From NCBI GenBank assembly GCA_007922305.1, contig ML677385.1:7404336-7468335 (forward strand): a stretch of DNA of 64,000 nt, given 5' to 3'. The notes below the pieces were generated by a model that did not search any database, was not told the origin of the DNA, and was given only the letters and a program-made list of their open reading frames with translations. Both the position numbers and the translations under genes were made by a program. Positions 1 to 11,659 of the stretch are shown piece after piece. Position 1 is the stretch's first letter; each line of letters opens with the position of its first letter. This DNA is from Dermatemys mawii (taxonomy: Eukaryota; Chordata; Testudines; Dermatemydidae).

Positions 1-673
1 TAGACAGTCATAGCAACTGACAGATTGAGCAGGCTTGGAAACCTCAGTGTTACCACCTTATATCTTTGTCTTTTTCATCATCAATGAAAAAAAAAATTAG
101 GATCTTGAGTCACAGGAGCCTTGGTTGTTAAAAAGCTCATATAACACAGACCACATGTATAGCAATGCTTATCTTCTAATAAAGCAAGGGAGTCCAGGGG
201 TTAACTGTCAGACACCCTTATACTATACATACTTTCAATCCAAAGTGAACAATTTATGGAAAGGGCTTCAGGTTACAGTTTCTTAATCCTTCATCTCCTT
301 TAGGAGCATCAGCTCCATTTACCTAAAAATATATTTTTTAATTCAAAATATAAAATGAATTCCTAAATCTATCTTGAAGTTTGAATAATTGTATTTTACA
401 TTCCAAAACTAAAACTGAAGAACTAGAAATGAAACCGTCTTTTTCACTGTATTACTTTCAGACTGATAACTGTAACAAGATGGGAGTGTTTTTCCTTGCA
501 GTCTATTTTTCTTTCTCCCAATCCTGATGTGGGACCAAACTGTACTGTATGACTTAGATAATTATTCAGTATATTTAATGGGACACCAAACCAAAACCCT
601 CAGAGTATTTTTTTTAAACTGACCTGAGATCCAAATTCACATACGAAAACATATTCTTTTACCTATACCCCTC
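1..673. other. AT-rich intronic sequence, nothing recognised
   Basis: Downstream intron of SYTL5 on the minus strand. No ORF, repeat family or splice-like coding segment could be identified; there is one short A-run near 87-96. Confidence 0.5.
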
Positions 674-1370
674 TGTAGTGGGGTGGCTACCCGCTCCCAG
701 CCACAAAGGGTTAAAGTCAGCCCAGGGAGAAGGCTGGGGCAGTAGGGTAAAGCCCAGGCTGATTGGGAGAGTAGGGTCAGCTGGGTGGCCACGCCCCAAA
801 CACTCCACAGGCCCTTATAAAGGGCTGAGAGGCCAAGACAGAGACAGTCTCCTCTGGCTGCAGAGGGAGATGGGCCTGGCTGCTGGGGAGACTTGACAGG
901 ATACCTGGAGTGAAGCAGGGCTGGGGCTAGGCTAGAGGAGCTCCAGCCTGGAAACCCTCAGGCTGCAGGGCCTGGTAGATGGTCCCACAAGGGATACTGG
1001 GGTTGCAGGGGCAGCCCTGGGGCATGCAGAGGCAGCAGGCCAACCCCCCCCCCACCCCACTTGCTGGTGATGAGTGGCAATTGGACTGCAGTCCGCCTCA
1101 GTGAGCAGGGGCAGGTGGTGACTGGCAGTTGCCTAGACTGAGGCAAGGTGGGGGTAGGGAGTGGGGGTTCCCTGGGGAGGGGAGACCCCAAGATGGAGAT
1201 ATTGCGGGGTGCAGCACCTGAGGTAAGAGGGTACTGGGGCCCAGGGAGGGGCACCGGTGCCACTAGCGAGCGGGGCCAAACCCGGAAGAGGCTGCTCTAG
1301 AGGGCTGGACCATGCTAATTCCCAGAAGGACCAGCAGGAGGTGCCGAGGGTGAGTCGCCGCATGCTTACA
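674..1370 (+). mobile_element. Solo LTR, family A, with 5-bp target duplication
   Basis: A 697-bp GC-rich segment starting TGTAGTGGGGTGG and ending GCTTACA, so it has the TG...CA ends of an LTR. It is flanked on both sides by CCCTC (669-673 and 1371-1375), a 5-bp target-site duplication. A promoter-like CCCTTATAAAGGG sits at about 812-825. The 50936-51583 segment is a diverged relative in the opposite orientation. No internal retroviral coding sequence adjoins it, so it is read as a solo LTR left by recombination. Confidence 0.75.
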
Positions 1371-1605
1371 CCCTCCAAAAATCAATCTCTTGCATTCTCA
1401 GTAGCAAATGTAGTGATAAACAGTACCCTTTCCAATGCATTTTGTCAAAGCAAGATTTGGATGGGTTCTCTGGTGTAGCATCAGTGTATTGTGACCTAAT
1501 AGCTTTAGTGAACAAGCAAGAGGATTATGACAGCAATAACTTTATCTGTCTGCTTGCTCTTACCCCTATCTTAAATTACTGGAGATGTTTTAAAGAAAAT
1601 CATGC

Positions 1606-2725
1606 AGAATCATAGAATCATAGAACTGTAGAACTAGAAGGGATCTCAAGATATCTTTTAGTCCAGTCTCCTATACTCATGGCAGGACTAAGTATTATCT
1701 AGACCAGGGGTCGGCAACCTATGGCACGTGTGCCAAACATGGCACATAAGCCAATTTAGGCTGGCACGCAGGGAGAGCTCAGCCCTCCCGCCCCGCCCCA
1801 CAGCTTAGGGGTTCTCCCGCTGGTGCCTTGCCAGCCGCCTGCCCCATTCAGCTCTGGCTGCCAGCTTGGGTTCCTTAGCTCCAGACTGGCAGCAGGAGCT
1901 GAGTGAGGCAGGCGGGACCCCGGCTGACAAAGTGCCAGTGGGGGAACCTCAAAGCGGCCCGGGCTGAGCACCCAGCCTGCACTGCTTCGGGGTTTCCCCT
2001 GCGGGCTCCTGCCAGCCGGGGTCTGAGCTCCCGCTGCCAGCCTGGGCTTGCTGAGGCTGGCAGTGGGAGCTCTCTCTGAGCCCAGGTTGGCAGTGGGAGC
2101 TGAGTGAGGCAGGCGGGACCCCAGCTGGCAAGGCGCCAACGGAGGAACCCCAAAGCAGCACGGGCTGAGCACTTAGCCCACCCCGCTTTGGGGTTTCCCT
2201 CGCCAGCTCCTGCCAGCTTGCTGTCAGCCTGGGTTCCCTATACCCAGGCTAACAGCGGGAGCTGATTGGGGCAGGCAGTGGGACCCCAGCTGGCAGGAGC
2301 CTGGGGGGGAAACCCCAAAGCAGGTGGGCTGAGCCACTCAGCCAACCCCCACCCTGGGGTTCCCTCTGCTTGGCCCCTTCAGCCCCTCCCCTTCCGGACT
2401 GGCATGCGAAGGCCTGACTAGGTGAAGATTTGGCACACCACCTCTAAAAGGTTGCCGACCCCTGATCTAGACAATCCCTGACAGGCATCTGTCTAACTTT
2501 CTCTTAAATCTCCATTGACAGAGATTCCACAACCTTCCTGGGCAATTTATTCCAGTGCTTAACCAACCCAGTTAGGAAGTTTTTCCTAATGTCCAACCTA
2601 AACCGCTCTTGCTACAATTTAAGCCCATTGCTGCTTGTCCCATCCTCAAAAGGATAAAGAGCACAATTTTTCTCCCCCCTCTTTGTAACAACATTGATGT
2701 ACTTGAATCATCTGTGTGCTGAATA
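1606..2725 (-). mobile_element. CR1 LINE 3' fragment, split by a hAT element
   Basis: The left edge carries the repeated ATCATAGAATCATAGA motif typical of the CR1 3' end read in antisense. This is followed by AACTAGAAGGGATCT and the usual CR1 3'UTR text (decayed). The CR1 parts are 1606-1704 and 2465 to about 2725; the piece between is a younger hAT insertion. It is only the 3'-terminal part, as is normal for CR1. Confidence 0.8.
1705..2464. mobile_element. Non-autonomous hAT element, long form, with perfect TSD
   Basis: The ends are CAGGGGTCGGCAACCTA and its imperfect inverse ending GGTTGCCGACCCCTG. The 8-bp duplication ATCTAGAC is perfect (1697-1704 and 2465-2472). The interior (about 1780-2400) is a GC-rich array of degenerate direct and inverted units built around GGGAGCTGAG, GGCAGGCGGGACCCC and GGGGTTTCC. 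No transposase is encoded. The terminal sequences match the shorter copies at 25681, 32889 and 40209. Confidence 0.88.
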
Positions 2726-3059
2726 TTTTATTTGGGGTCTCAACTGAATCATCATATGTTAGTCATCAATTTACATAGTCCCATGTCCTGAACTAAATGG
2801 CACAATAGTGTGAGCAATTATTAGAGTTGCAAGGGGCTGTAGGATTTCTATCACCTACCCTGCCAAGGTAGCAGACTCCTCTAGAACTAAAACACAACAC
2901 AGTTCTGTGTTTAATTTAAGTTTGATACTTTTCAACCTCTCCTTCCCCTTCCTGCTTTGTTTACTAATTATTAAACTGCCAGATAATCCCAGGGGGTTTC
3001 TCTGTTTGCCTTACAAGAGTGAGTATGCACTTGAAGCTACCCATTTACTTGAACAGGTC
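2726..3059. other. Unassigned intronic sequence
   Basis: No coding potential or repeat family recognised here. Confidence 0.4.
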
Positions 3060-3560
3060 AGGAATTTTCTATTGAAATATTTTTTCCAATGGAAAATGTG
3101 ATTGGCCCAATCTAAATTGAAACATTTTGGTTTGGACCATTTTCATATTAATTTTTGTCTGCCTGAGCTGCCACAGTGCCACACAAGTGTCGTAGCTTGG
3201 GTGCCTCACACACTGCAGTCTCCCCTCTGTGGAACTGCCACATTAGTCGGGGAGTCCCAGGACAGAAATAGATCATAAAAATTATAGTCCAGTTAGAAAG
3301 CCCAGTGCATATAGGAGAATGGGGACATGGGGCACCCGAACTACAACTCCTGTAAAACATTGTGGCAGCTCAGGCAGACACAGGTTAAATGTTAAACCAA
3401 AACAAAGCATTTCAATGTAGTTCGATGAACTGCAACAAAACTATTTTCACATCAAAATATTTCTTAGCTTTTCATTCAGGATGAAAACAAATGTCTAAAT
3501 AGTGGAATCTCCAGTGGGACAGAAATTCATCCATCTCTATAACTTACATCAGAAACACGC
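3060..3560. repeat. Old palindromic MITE-like element
   Basis: Its arms are imperfect inverted copies. CTGCCTGAGCTGCCACAGTG at about 3161 pairs with the inverse GGCAGCTCAGGCAG at about 3364, and ATTGAAACATTTTGG pairs with CCAAAACAAAGCATTTCAAT. Outer text rich in GAAAATTTT-type motifs resembles the elements at 21765-22205 and 52340-52945. Boundaries are approximate. Confidence 0.5.
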
Positions 3561-6047
3561 AGGTTATTGATAGAACTATGTGCTGTGGCAGAGAAAAAGA
3601 GCGGTACTAGACCTCCAGTAAGGCAAAGTAGTTAACTCTGGCTTTCTTTTTGTCTCCCATCGCACAGGTGCTCAAGAGAAAAGCTATAAGAATGCCGAAT
3701 GGGGAACCAGAGGTAGAAGAACATTTAGGAGAGGCAGGGCTCCATACCCAGGCTCTGTAAACTGGATGATGAAGCCTGAGCTAATCAGAACTTATGATAA
3801 CTTGTTACACTATGGTTATTGAGGTTAGCTCCTGCTGATAAAACTATTGTTGATAACTGCTATCCAATCCGCCACCTTATACACCCACACATACGTGAGG
3901 CACACACACACACACCCCTTTCTGTGAGTTTGTTTACACCCAGAATATTTATAATATGCTTTTGAGGAAAGAAAAATAGTGTAATTTGAAAAAAGAAAAA
4001 GAAAAAAAAAAAAGACAACCAGGCAAATTGTCACTGAAGAGTCACTGAAATGAAAAACAATAAGATTTTTGTGTTAACTTGTTTGAAATATCTCTGTTTT
4101 TAGGCTCTCTGTGTGCTATAGAAAGTAATTAACATTACTGATGACTTTTCCTGTTACCTGGAGACAGCATACTTATTTCAAAGATGCAGATAAAGCTCCT
4201 CATTTCTGCTATGTACTGCTATGGCAACTTGGCTGTCCAGGCATTTAACCTCACTTATTTATTCATCCCACAGGAGTAAAGATGTAGGCCATACATATAT
4301 AATTAGGAATATTTATAGCCTGAAGTTTCATACCGAGCTTTCTGACATTCTGACTGCAGAACAGGGCTTTCCCCCAACCTATCACTGGCACCTTGTTAAA
4401 CAGGTGTATTTAAAACAAACTGACCAAGGTTTGATTGACAGAATTTTAAAAAATGCACCAAAAAACCCTATTAAAATGGAAAGTTCCAATCAAAGATTAA
4501 ACATTTCTCAGTTACTATTCATCTGAGAAAACTATTGATGACAATTGGTCCTCATGCAGGTAGGGGAGAAGGAGAAAACACTCTTTTGAAGTCCATTAGG
4601 GACCTCAAAATACAGATTCAATTTATCCAGGGAAGTACTTAAGTACTACAGTGATTAAAACTATAGAAGATCTTAAGTTTATGATCAGGTGACTAAAGAT
4701 TATATTTAGGCTTGAAAGGATTATTTTTTAATCAGTTAATGTCAGTGAACGTTGATTTCACTTTACACACACAAACCAGTAAAAACATTTCCATCAACAG
4801 TAAAAAAATTAGGCAAAGTATGAAAAATGCTGCTTTAAGAACACATACAAATTAAATATCCTTAAATCAAACTCTAATATTTTGACATGTGATGTTGACG
4901 ATTTGTGTTTTAATGGTTATAAAGTTTTAACTTTTTGAATCTCAAGGTCTATTGCCCTCCCCGCAATTTCCCTCAACTGGGAAAATTCAAATAGATAACA
5001 TTTGGGAAAAATGCTTAAAAATGAACAGCAATATTATCCATCAAAATTATGTATATACAAAGTATTGAATTCTGACAAGCTTGACTATATTGTATTACAC
5101 ATGGTGGCAGAATTAAGAATATGGGGCAAGTTTAGCTGTGCATTTCATGACTTTTGGGCACTTTTGCAACCTTGATCTTTGCCAGTTAAAATGTGGACAC
5201 TCCAGAGGACAAGAAAACTAATTTTCTTGTTCTGGATCATGAACAACAGTGTTCATTTTCTAATCACCTTATCTTTCTCCACATTTTTTGACATTTGAAT
5301 GGAAAGCCACTGTAAATATTAAAATAGTGCTGAAAATCTGTCAGAGTACATGAGATGATGTCTCCTTATTGCACAGGAAATGCCATGATACCTCTGACAT
5401 AATGGGTAGGTGAAACTGAGAAATCAGACTAGAGAAATCAAGCGGCATGAAAGATGGAAGTTTATTAAAGAAGAGAGAAAGGTAACTAACATGTGATGTT
5501 TGGATTTTCTTTCATGGCTATGTGTTTTGGCAACCATTTAAATTAGAATATTTACTCAGATCAGGGAAACTCTACAATACACTCAGATATCCAGAAATAC
5601 AAAGGTATTTTTTCCAGTAAACACACCAGTAACAATACTTTGCTGTATCATAGCAGGCTTTCCACTGACTTGAAGATAAATGCTTTTGAAACTTACTGAA
5701 TAAAAAATGGATGATTCAAGCATAATGAGATCCACCTACAGACCATGGATTAAAGTGGTGGACTACACTGGTAATGACTAATAGTCTTTCTTGTCCAACA
5801 GCAGCTTAATGTCCTATGTGAGAGGAGTAGTTGGCTGATCTCATTTCATAGCGGACAGGTTTACACATCCGAAATAAAAGTTAACAGCACACAAGTGACC
5901 ATTTCAGCAGAAAAGTCAAGAATTAGATGACCAAAGAATCAAGAACTGAAAGAGTAGAGTGTCTACACTGCCCCCTCATTCCTAGAGGTGGTCAAAAGAA
6001 AGGCTAAGCCATATTGGTGGGAATGGGATAGGGAAGCTTGAATAAAA
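3561..6047. other. Unassigned intronic sequence with simple repeats
   Basis: AT-rich, non-coding in appearance. It contains a (CA)n run near 3901-3915 and an A-rich run near 3990-4014. A 101-codon open frame at 4221-4526 on + has no recognisable domain and is treated as chance. Confidence 0.4.
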
Positions 6048-6065
6048 ACGGGTTGCTTACCTGTA

Positions 6066-6260
6066 ACTGTTCTTCGAGTGCTTGCTCATATCCATTCCAG
6101 TTAGGTGTGCACGCGCCACGTGCACGGCTGCCGGAAGACTTTTCCCTTAGCAACAGGCTGGGTCGGCCAGGGAGCCCCCTGGAGTGGCGCCGTTATGGTG
6201 CCGTATATATACCCCTGCCAGCCCGCCCCCCCCCCCCCCCCAAAGTTCCTTCTTGCCAGC
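6066..6260 (+). repeat. DIRS inverted terminal repeat, left copy
   Basis: Contains TTCTTCGAGTGCTTGCTC, GTGTGCACGCGCCACG, a TATATATA box-like motif and a C-homopolymer (about 6226-6241). About 180 bp match the reverse complement of 11462-11659 with few differences. As the element is on the minus strand, this is its 3' repeat. Confidence 0.9.
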
Positions 6261-6291
6261 AGATCCGACAGTGGGGAAGGAAGAGGGGTCT

Positions 6292-6384
6292 GGAATGGAT
6301 ATGAGCAACACATCTCGAAGAACAACAGTTACAGGTAAGTAACCCGTTTTTCTTCTTCGAGTGCTTGCTCATATGCAGTTAGGT
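6292..6384 (+). repeat. DIRS internal complementary region
   Basis: Two joined pieces. 6295-6350 is the inverse of the element's left end (GTTACAGGTAAGTAACCCG pairs with CGGGTTGCTTACCTGTAAC at 6049). 6352-6382 copies the end of the right terminal repeat (TTCTTCGAGTGCTTGCTCAT). A sequence carrying both termini side by side is what the DIRS replication model needs to close the circular intermediate. Confidence 0.85.
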
Positions 6385-6399
6385 GACTGCTAGCCCTGC

Positions 6400-7455
6400 C
6401 TAGGAGGAGGGGTCAGATCGACCGACCGCTGAGTGGAGGACCGCCGAGCCGAACACTGCATCTTCCCTGGACTGCTGGACAATGGCGTAGTGTGTGGCGA
6501 AGGTGCGGATGGAGGACCAGGTGGCTGCTCTGCAGATGTCCTGGATCGGAACCCGTTCTCGGAAGGCCACTGAGGAGGCTTGCGCCCTGGTGGAATGAGC
6601 GGTGATCTGCTCCGTGGGTCTCCCCACTAGCTCATAGCGGGTACGGATGCATGCGGTTATCCAGGAAGAGAGGCGCTGCACTGAGAGCAGCTGCCCCTTC
6701 ATCCAGTCTGCTACAGCAATGAAGAGTTGTGTTGACTTTCTAAATGGCTTTTTCAGTTCTAAATAAAACGCAAGAGCCCTACGCACATCGAGCGTCTGCA
6801 GTTGTTGTTCTCTGTGGGAGGTGTGGGGTTTCGGATAAAAGACCGGGACAAAAATGTCCTGGTTCATGTGGAAGGCGGACCCCACCTTAGGGAGGAAGGC
6901 GGGATGGGGGCGCAGCTGCACCTTGTCCTCGTGGAACACCGTGTAAGGGGGTTCTGACGTAAGAGCTCGGATGTCCAAGACCCTACGGGCCAAGGTGAAG
7001 GCCACCAGGAAGGCCACTTTCCATGAGAGATATAATAAGGAGCAAGTGGCTAGGGGCTCGAACGGGTGCAACATGAGCCAGGAGAGGACCACGTTGAGGT
7101 CCCAGGGTGGGATCTGCGGGTATAGGCGGTCCAGACCTTTGAGGAACCTGTAGACCACGGGGTTAGAAAAGACTGAGTGGCAGGAGGTCCCCTGGTGGAA
7201 AGCCAAAATGGCTGCCAAATGGACCCGGATGGATGAAATGGAGAGTCCCTGCTGCTTGAGAGAGAGAAGATAGTCCAAGACGGCAGGTATACTGGCTTCC
7301 TCCGGGGTCGTGTTGCTCTGCTCGCACCACCGGGAGAAGCGGGCCCACTTTGCACAGTAGGTTGCTCGGGTAGACTGCTTCCTGCTACCCAAGAGCACGT
7401 TTTGCACTACCATGTAGCATTGGAGCTCCGGACCCCTTAGCCACGCAAGAGCCAC
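6400..7455 (-). CDS. DIRS tyrosine recombinase, intact ORF
   Basis: A 351-residue open frame. The N-terminal part (about residues 25-110) resembles the SAM-like core-binding domain of phage-type integrases (RATYCAKWARFSRWCEQ, and YLLSLKQQGLSISSIRVHL). The catalytic part has the Arg in TLARRVLDIRAL, a Lys in EDKVQLRPH, the H-x-x-R box in TAHSTRAQASS, and the final Trp and Tyr in WSSIRTFATHYAI, so all active-site positions appear present. It would integrate the circular DNA intermediate without making target duplications. The first ATG used here is arbitrary: the frame continues from the pol region upstream, and in DIRS elements the recombinase often follows or overlaps RT/RH. It is the only undamaged ORF of the element. 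Confidence 0.9.
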   Translation of the reverse strand: MALAWLRGPELQCYMVVQNVLLGSRKQSTRATYCAKWARFSRWCEQSNTTPEEASIPAVLDYLLSLKQQGLSISSIRVHLAAILAFHQGTSCHSVFSNPVVYRFLKGLDRLYPQIPPWDLNVVLSWLMLHPFEPLATCSLLYLSWKVAFLVAFTLARRVLDIRALTSEPPYTVFHEDKVQLRPHPAFLPKVGSAFHMNQDIFVPVFYPKPHTSHREQQLQTLDVRRALAFYLELKKPFRKSTQLFIAVADWMKGQLLSVQRLSSWITACIRTRYELVGRPTEQITAHSTRAQASSVAFRERVPIQDICRAATWSSIRTFATHYAIVQQSREDAVFGSAVLHSAVGRSDPSS

Positions 7456-8400
7456 GCTGAAGGTGCAGGGACGACAGGTCCAGATGGAGCAGGCGGCCGT
7501 GGTCCTGAGATATAAGGTTCAGCCAGAGCGGCAGGGGGACGGGCGGTACCACTGATAGCTGGAGGAGGGATGCATACCAGCACTGTCTGGGCCAAGCTGG
7601 GGCTATGAGGATCATGTGTGCCTTATCCTGCTTCGCCTTGATGAGCACCTTGTGAAGCAGTGGGAATGGGGGAAAAGGCATAGAGGAGTTGCCCTGTCCA
7701 TGGGAGGAGAAAGGCATCCGTCAGGGAGCCTGGGGAGCTGCCCCGGAAGGAGCAAAACTGCAGGCACTTCCTGTTCTGGAGGGTGGCAAAGAGGTCGATC
7801 TGGGGAAACCCCCACCTGAGGAAGATCGCCCAAAATGACATCCGGGCGAACGGACTACTCGTGAGAAAGGAACGATCTGCTGAGGTGGTCCGCCAATGTG
7901 TTGTGAACTCCCGGGAGAAACGAGGCCACAGGGTGAATTGAGTGGGCTATACAGAATTCCCACAGTAGAATCGCTTCCTTGCAGAGGGGGGTCAAGCAGG
8001 CCCCCTCTTGCTTGTTGATATAATAGTGCGGTCATGTTGTCTGTTAGCACCGTGACACAATGGCCCGTTAGCGTCTCTTTGAAGGCGCTTAGGTTGTGAA
8101 TGGCAGACTGGATACACTGGAAACGGGCCAGTGGGAGGGACACCCTTGCCACTGTGGAGTCTATCAGAGCTCCTATGAATTCCAGCCTCTGAGTAGGTTG
8201 CAAAGCCGACTTCTCCTTGTTGAGGAGAATTCCGAGGTGGGAGAACATGAGGAGAATTAACTGAATGTGGGAGGACACCGGTTCCCACGAGCTGCCCTTG
8301 ACCAACCAGTCGGCAAGATAAGGGTAGACGTGTACCTGGTGTCGCCTGAGAAACGCCGCAACCACAGCCATGCATTTGGTGACACCCTGGGGGCCGTGGA
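7456..8400 (-). pseudogene. DIRS RT C-terminus and RNase H, frameshifted
   Basis: Continuation of pol in several frames. After a one-base loss near 8380 the frame (from 8479) carries TKCMAVVAAFLRRH and then the RT motif C region, where the expected YxDD reads YLAD: the Ala codon GCC is at 8312-8314. RNase H follows with VLTDNMTALLYQQ. A slip in a G-run near 8000 changes the frame again, leading to LPGVHNTLADHLSR (around 7870-7915), the RNase H C-terminal signature seen in DIRS and related elements, and then an in-frame TAG. Another frame change lies near 7640. The product cannot be made as one protein. Confidence 0.82.
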
Positions 8401-9063
8401 GAGGCCAAAGGGCAGGACCGCAAACTGGTAATGTTGGCCTGCTACCATGAAGTGAAGGAAGCGTCTGTGAGCCAAACATTTGGCTATGTGAAAATAAGCG
8501 TCCTTCATATCGAGGGCAGCGTACCAGTCCCCTGGATCCAATGAGGGAATGATGGTACCCAAGGAGACCATGCGCAACTTGGACTTGACCAGGTACTTAT
8601 TGAGTCCACACAGGTCCAGGATGGGCCGAAGACCCCCTTTCGCCTTGGGTATGAGGAAATATCGGGAATAGAACCCCCTTCCCCTGAACCGCTCGGGGAC
8701 CGGCTTGATGGCCCCCAGAGACAGGAGCGATTGAATCTCCTGCAGCAGGAGTTGCTCGTGAGAGGGGACCCTGAAGAGGGACAGGGAGGGTGGGGGTGTG
8801 TGTGTGGAGAACTGCAGCGAATATCCCACTGCCACAGTGCGTAGCACCCACCGGTCAGAGGTGATGGTGGACCAGGCACAGAGGAAGTAGGACAGACGAT
8901 CTCTGAAGGGAGGATCTGGAAGAGTGGCTGGTACTCTGCCCCCGGGCGCACTTTCAAAAGTTGGGCTTGGGGCCCTGTGGGGGCTTTTGCTTAGACGGGA
9001 AGTGGCCTGAGCGGCGGGTGGAGGAGCGTCTATGGCCGCCTCGCCCCCGCCGCCTGTACGCAT
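8257..9063 (-). pseudogene. DIRS reverse transcriptase, N-terminal half
   Basis: Open frame of 268 residues. RT palm motifs are clear: FYSRYFLIPKAKGGLRPILD (fingers), ALDMKDAYFHI with the first catalytic Asp (motif A), and AVLPFGLSTAPRV (motif B). The real frame ends near 8380, where one T is missing after the APRV codons, so the last 40 or so residues are out of frame; the true continuation is in the 8479-7721 frame. The start overlaps the end of gag in another frame, as is common in DIRS elements. Confidence 0.85.
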
Positions 9064-10978
9064 CCTGTGACGGGCGCGGTGGCAGATAGAAACGCCTGGG
9101 TGGTGGCCGGAACAGTCTCCGTTGGATCACTGGGGTATGCATCCCCAAAGTACGAAGGATGACCCTGGAGTCCTTTAGGGACTGCAGAGGCGAGTCTTTG
9201 GTCTCCGAAAAAAGGCCTGAGCCTTCAAAGGGGAGGTCCTGAATTGTATATTGAACTTCGGGGGGCAGGTTAGAGGCCTGCAGCCAGGCAATGCGCCTCA
9301 TGGCGATACCCGAGGCCACTGTTCTGGCTGCCGAGTCAGCCGAGTCGAGGGCAGCCTGCAGGGCGGTTTTAGCCACCTTCTTGCCCTCTGAGACAAAGGC
9401 CTCAAACTCCTGCTTGGCCTCCGGGGGCACGACGCTCTGGAATTTTCGCATGGAGTCCCATGCGTTGTACGTGTGCCTACTCAGGAGGGCCTGTTAGTTG
9501 GCCACCCTGAGCTGTAGGCCCCCCGTTGAATAGACTTTCCTGCCGAACAGGTCCAAGCGTTTAGTGTCCTTCGACTTAGGGGCCGAGGCCTGCTGACCGT
9601 TGTGCTCCTTTTGGTTGACGGAGTCCACAACCAGTGAGCAGGGCTGGGGTACTCGTAAAAGGTACTTGTAGTTCTTGGCCGACACGAAATAGCACCTTTC
9701 CACCCCCTTGGTGCTCGGCGGGACCGAGGCTGGAGTTTGCCAAATGGTGGCCACGGATTTTTGAATGGTCTTAATGACCGGTACTGCCACCTTGCTCGGG
9801 CCATCTGTGGACAAGACATCCACCTCTGGGTCCTCAATTTCAATAACGTCCTCGACGGGGAGGTTTAAACCCTTGGCCACCCTTGTCAGGAGGGCCTGAC
9901 GTGCAGACAAATCTATCGGCGGAGGGCTGGAGGCGGATGTGCCCGCCACCGCCTCATCCGGGGATGAGGATGAGGAGACCGCCTGCCCGCTGGTCTGCAG
10001 AGCCTCCTGTGGTGGGTGGATGTGGGGAAGCGGGGCGGGAGTCGGAGGCACTCCGCCCGTGGCTGGGAGGTCTGTCCCACTGTCTGGTGGGGGACTGATG
10101 GTGGCCTTGGGCACCCTGGATTTCGATGCCCCCAAGACCCCGGACGGGGTCCCCTGGGATTGGTGGTACGCCCTGGGGGTCCAGAAGGATCACTGCGTGG
10201 TGTCCTCAACCTGCTGCTCAGACCACTGGCCTTGCGATGCCTGTGGGAGCTCCGGTCCCCTGACCCCTTCCGAGCGGGGCAAAGCGGTGGCAGACTGGGA
10301 GGGCCAAGGAGGAGCCGAGACGACATAAGGGAGGCACCCGTTGGAAGATGGGGAGCGGTACCGGGACCTGTATTGGCTGCGGTGCCAAGGTGACTCCGGG
10401 TACCGGCGGGATGCACCATAGGATCCGTGGCGAGTTGACGATCGGTCCCCGGATCTGGAGCAGCGTCGAGGCGGTGACCGGTGCCGGGATGAAGAGCGGT
10501 ACCTTGAAGGCGAGCGGTACCGCGAGTATGACCGGCGCCGGGACGGACAGCGGCGCCGGGACCAGGATTGGCGCCGGGAAGAGGAGCGGTGCCGGGGCGG
10601 AGAGTGGCGCCGCGATCCGGAATGACCTCGGGATGAGCGGCGCCGGGACTCGGAGCACGTGGTACTGGCGGGCACTGGAAGGGGCACCGAGGACTGCAAA
10701 GAGGTTGGCTTTCCCTTGGATTGTGTGTGCGGAGGCTGAACCGGCAAGGGTTCGGTGAGTGCAAAGGTCTCCGGCGTCGTGGGAAGACGCTGCTGCAGTG
10801 GGGCCCTAGGCGGTGAGTCCAGGCATACCGGACTCAACGGGACCTGTCCAGGTGCTGGAGTCAACGGTGTCGGGGCCAACGGGAGTTGGGCGGAGCGCTC
10901 CCCTACGGGACACTGCTCCAGCTGTGCCAAGGCGGCCAAAGCTGTAGGTTGCACCATAGGCTTCCTCTTCCTGTGCAC
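8954..10978 (-). pseudogene. DIRS gag, central and C-terminal parts, with two in-frame stops
   Basis: One reading frame from about 10978 to 8954, interrupted by TGA near 10187 and TAA near 9491. The first part contains an arginine/serine-rich block (SRYRSPSRYRSSSRHRS and similar, about 10430-10640), like an SR-protein RS domain. The central part holds a conserved gag stretch (CYFVSAKNYKYLL, SLVVDSVNQ, KRLDLFGRKVYSTGGLQLRVAN). The C-terminal part (9451-8954) ends in a basic tail RRRGRGGHRRSSTRR suited to nucleic-acid binding. The stop at 9491 splits what should be a continuous domain (RVAN then QALLSRHTYNAWDS). Confidence 0.8.
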
Positions 10979-11334
10979 TGGGAACGAGACCGGTGCCGTG
11001 GCCCTGTCTTCGGTGCTGCAGGAGCTTGCCGAGTAGGCGCCGATGCGGGGGCGCTCTTCTCGGAGCCGGACACGGACGGTGCCGGTGCCAGGGCCGCTTC
11101 CATCAGGAGCTGCTTGAGTCTAAAGTCCCTCTCCTTTTTGGTACGCGGCCGAAAGCTCCTGTAGATTCTGCAGTTGGCCGCTTCGTGTGACTCACCCAAA
11201 CACTTTAGGCAGGATTCATGTGGGTCGCCCACCGGCATAGGCTTCCCACACAACGAGCAGAGCTTAAAGCCCGGAGCCTTGGGCATAAGTGCCCTGGCTC
11301 CCGCGGGAGGGAGAAACCCCACCCCGGCCAACAA
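10903..11334 (-). pseudogene. DIRS gag N-terminus with a Cys/His cluster
   Basis: A 143-residue open frame; the sequence around LCSLCGKPM, DPHESCLKCLGESHE and NC forms a C-x2-C...C-x2-C...H...C cluster, typical of the gag start in vertebrate DIRS elements. It passes into the main gag frame by a frame change near 10970. RNA or DNA binding is inferred. Confidence 0.72.
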
Positions 11335-11461
11335 GAACTAGGAACAAACTATTAACAACTAACACTAACTATAACTATTTAAACTATGTACAAAAGAAAC
11401 ACGAGAAAGCACAGAGCTAAGGAATTCGGAGGTCAGAAGACTGAGCTCCAAGTTCCAGCAA

Positions 11462-11659
11462 CCGTCACGGGCGGTAAGAAGGAACTGAGCGGGGGCAGGG
11501 TCGGCAGGGGTATATATACGGAACCATAACGGCGCCACTCCAGGGGGCTCCCTGGCCGACCCAGCCTGTTGCTAAGGGAAAATCTTCTGGCAGCCGTGCA
11601 CGTGGCGCGTGCACACCTAACTGGAATGCATATGAGCAAGCACTTGAAGAAGAACTGTT
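11462..11659 (-). repeat. DIRS inverted terminal repeat, right copy
   Basis: Reverse complement of the left repeat, including the TATATATA motif, GGCGCCACTCCAGGGGG and GCACGTGGCGCGTGCAC. As the element is on the minus strand this is its 5' repeat, and the TATA-like motif may serve as its promoter (inference). Confidence 0.9.

Noticed and set aside
9939..10758. Long plus-strand frames across the DIRS gag
   Set aside because: They are shadows of the GC-rich minus-strand gag.
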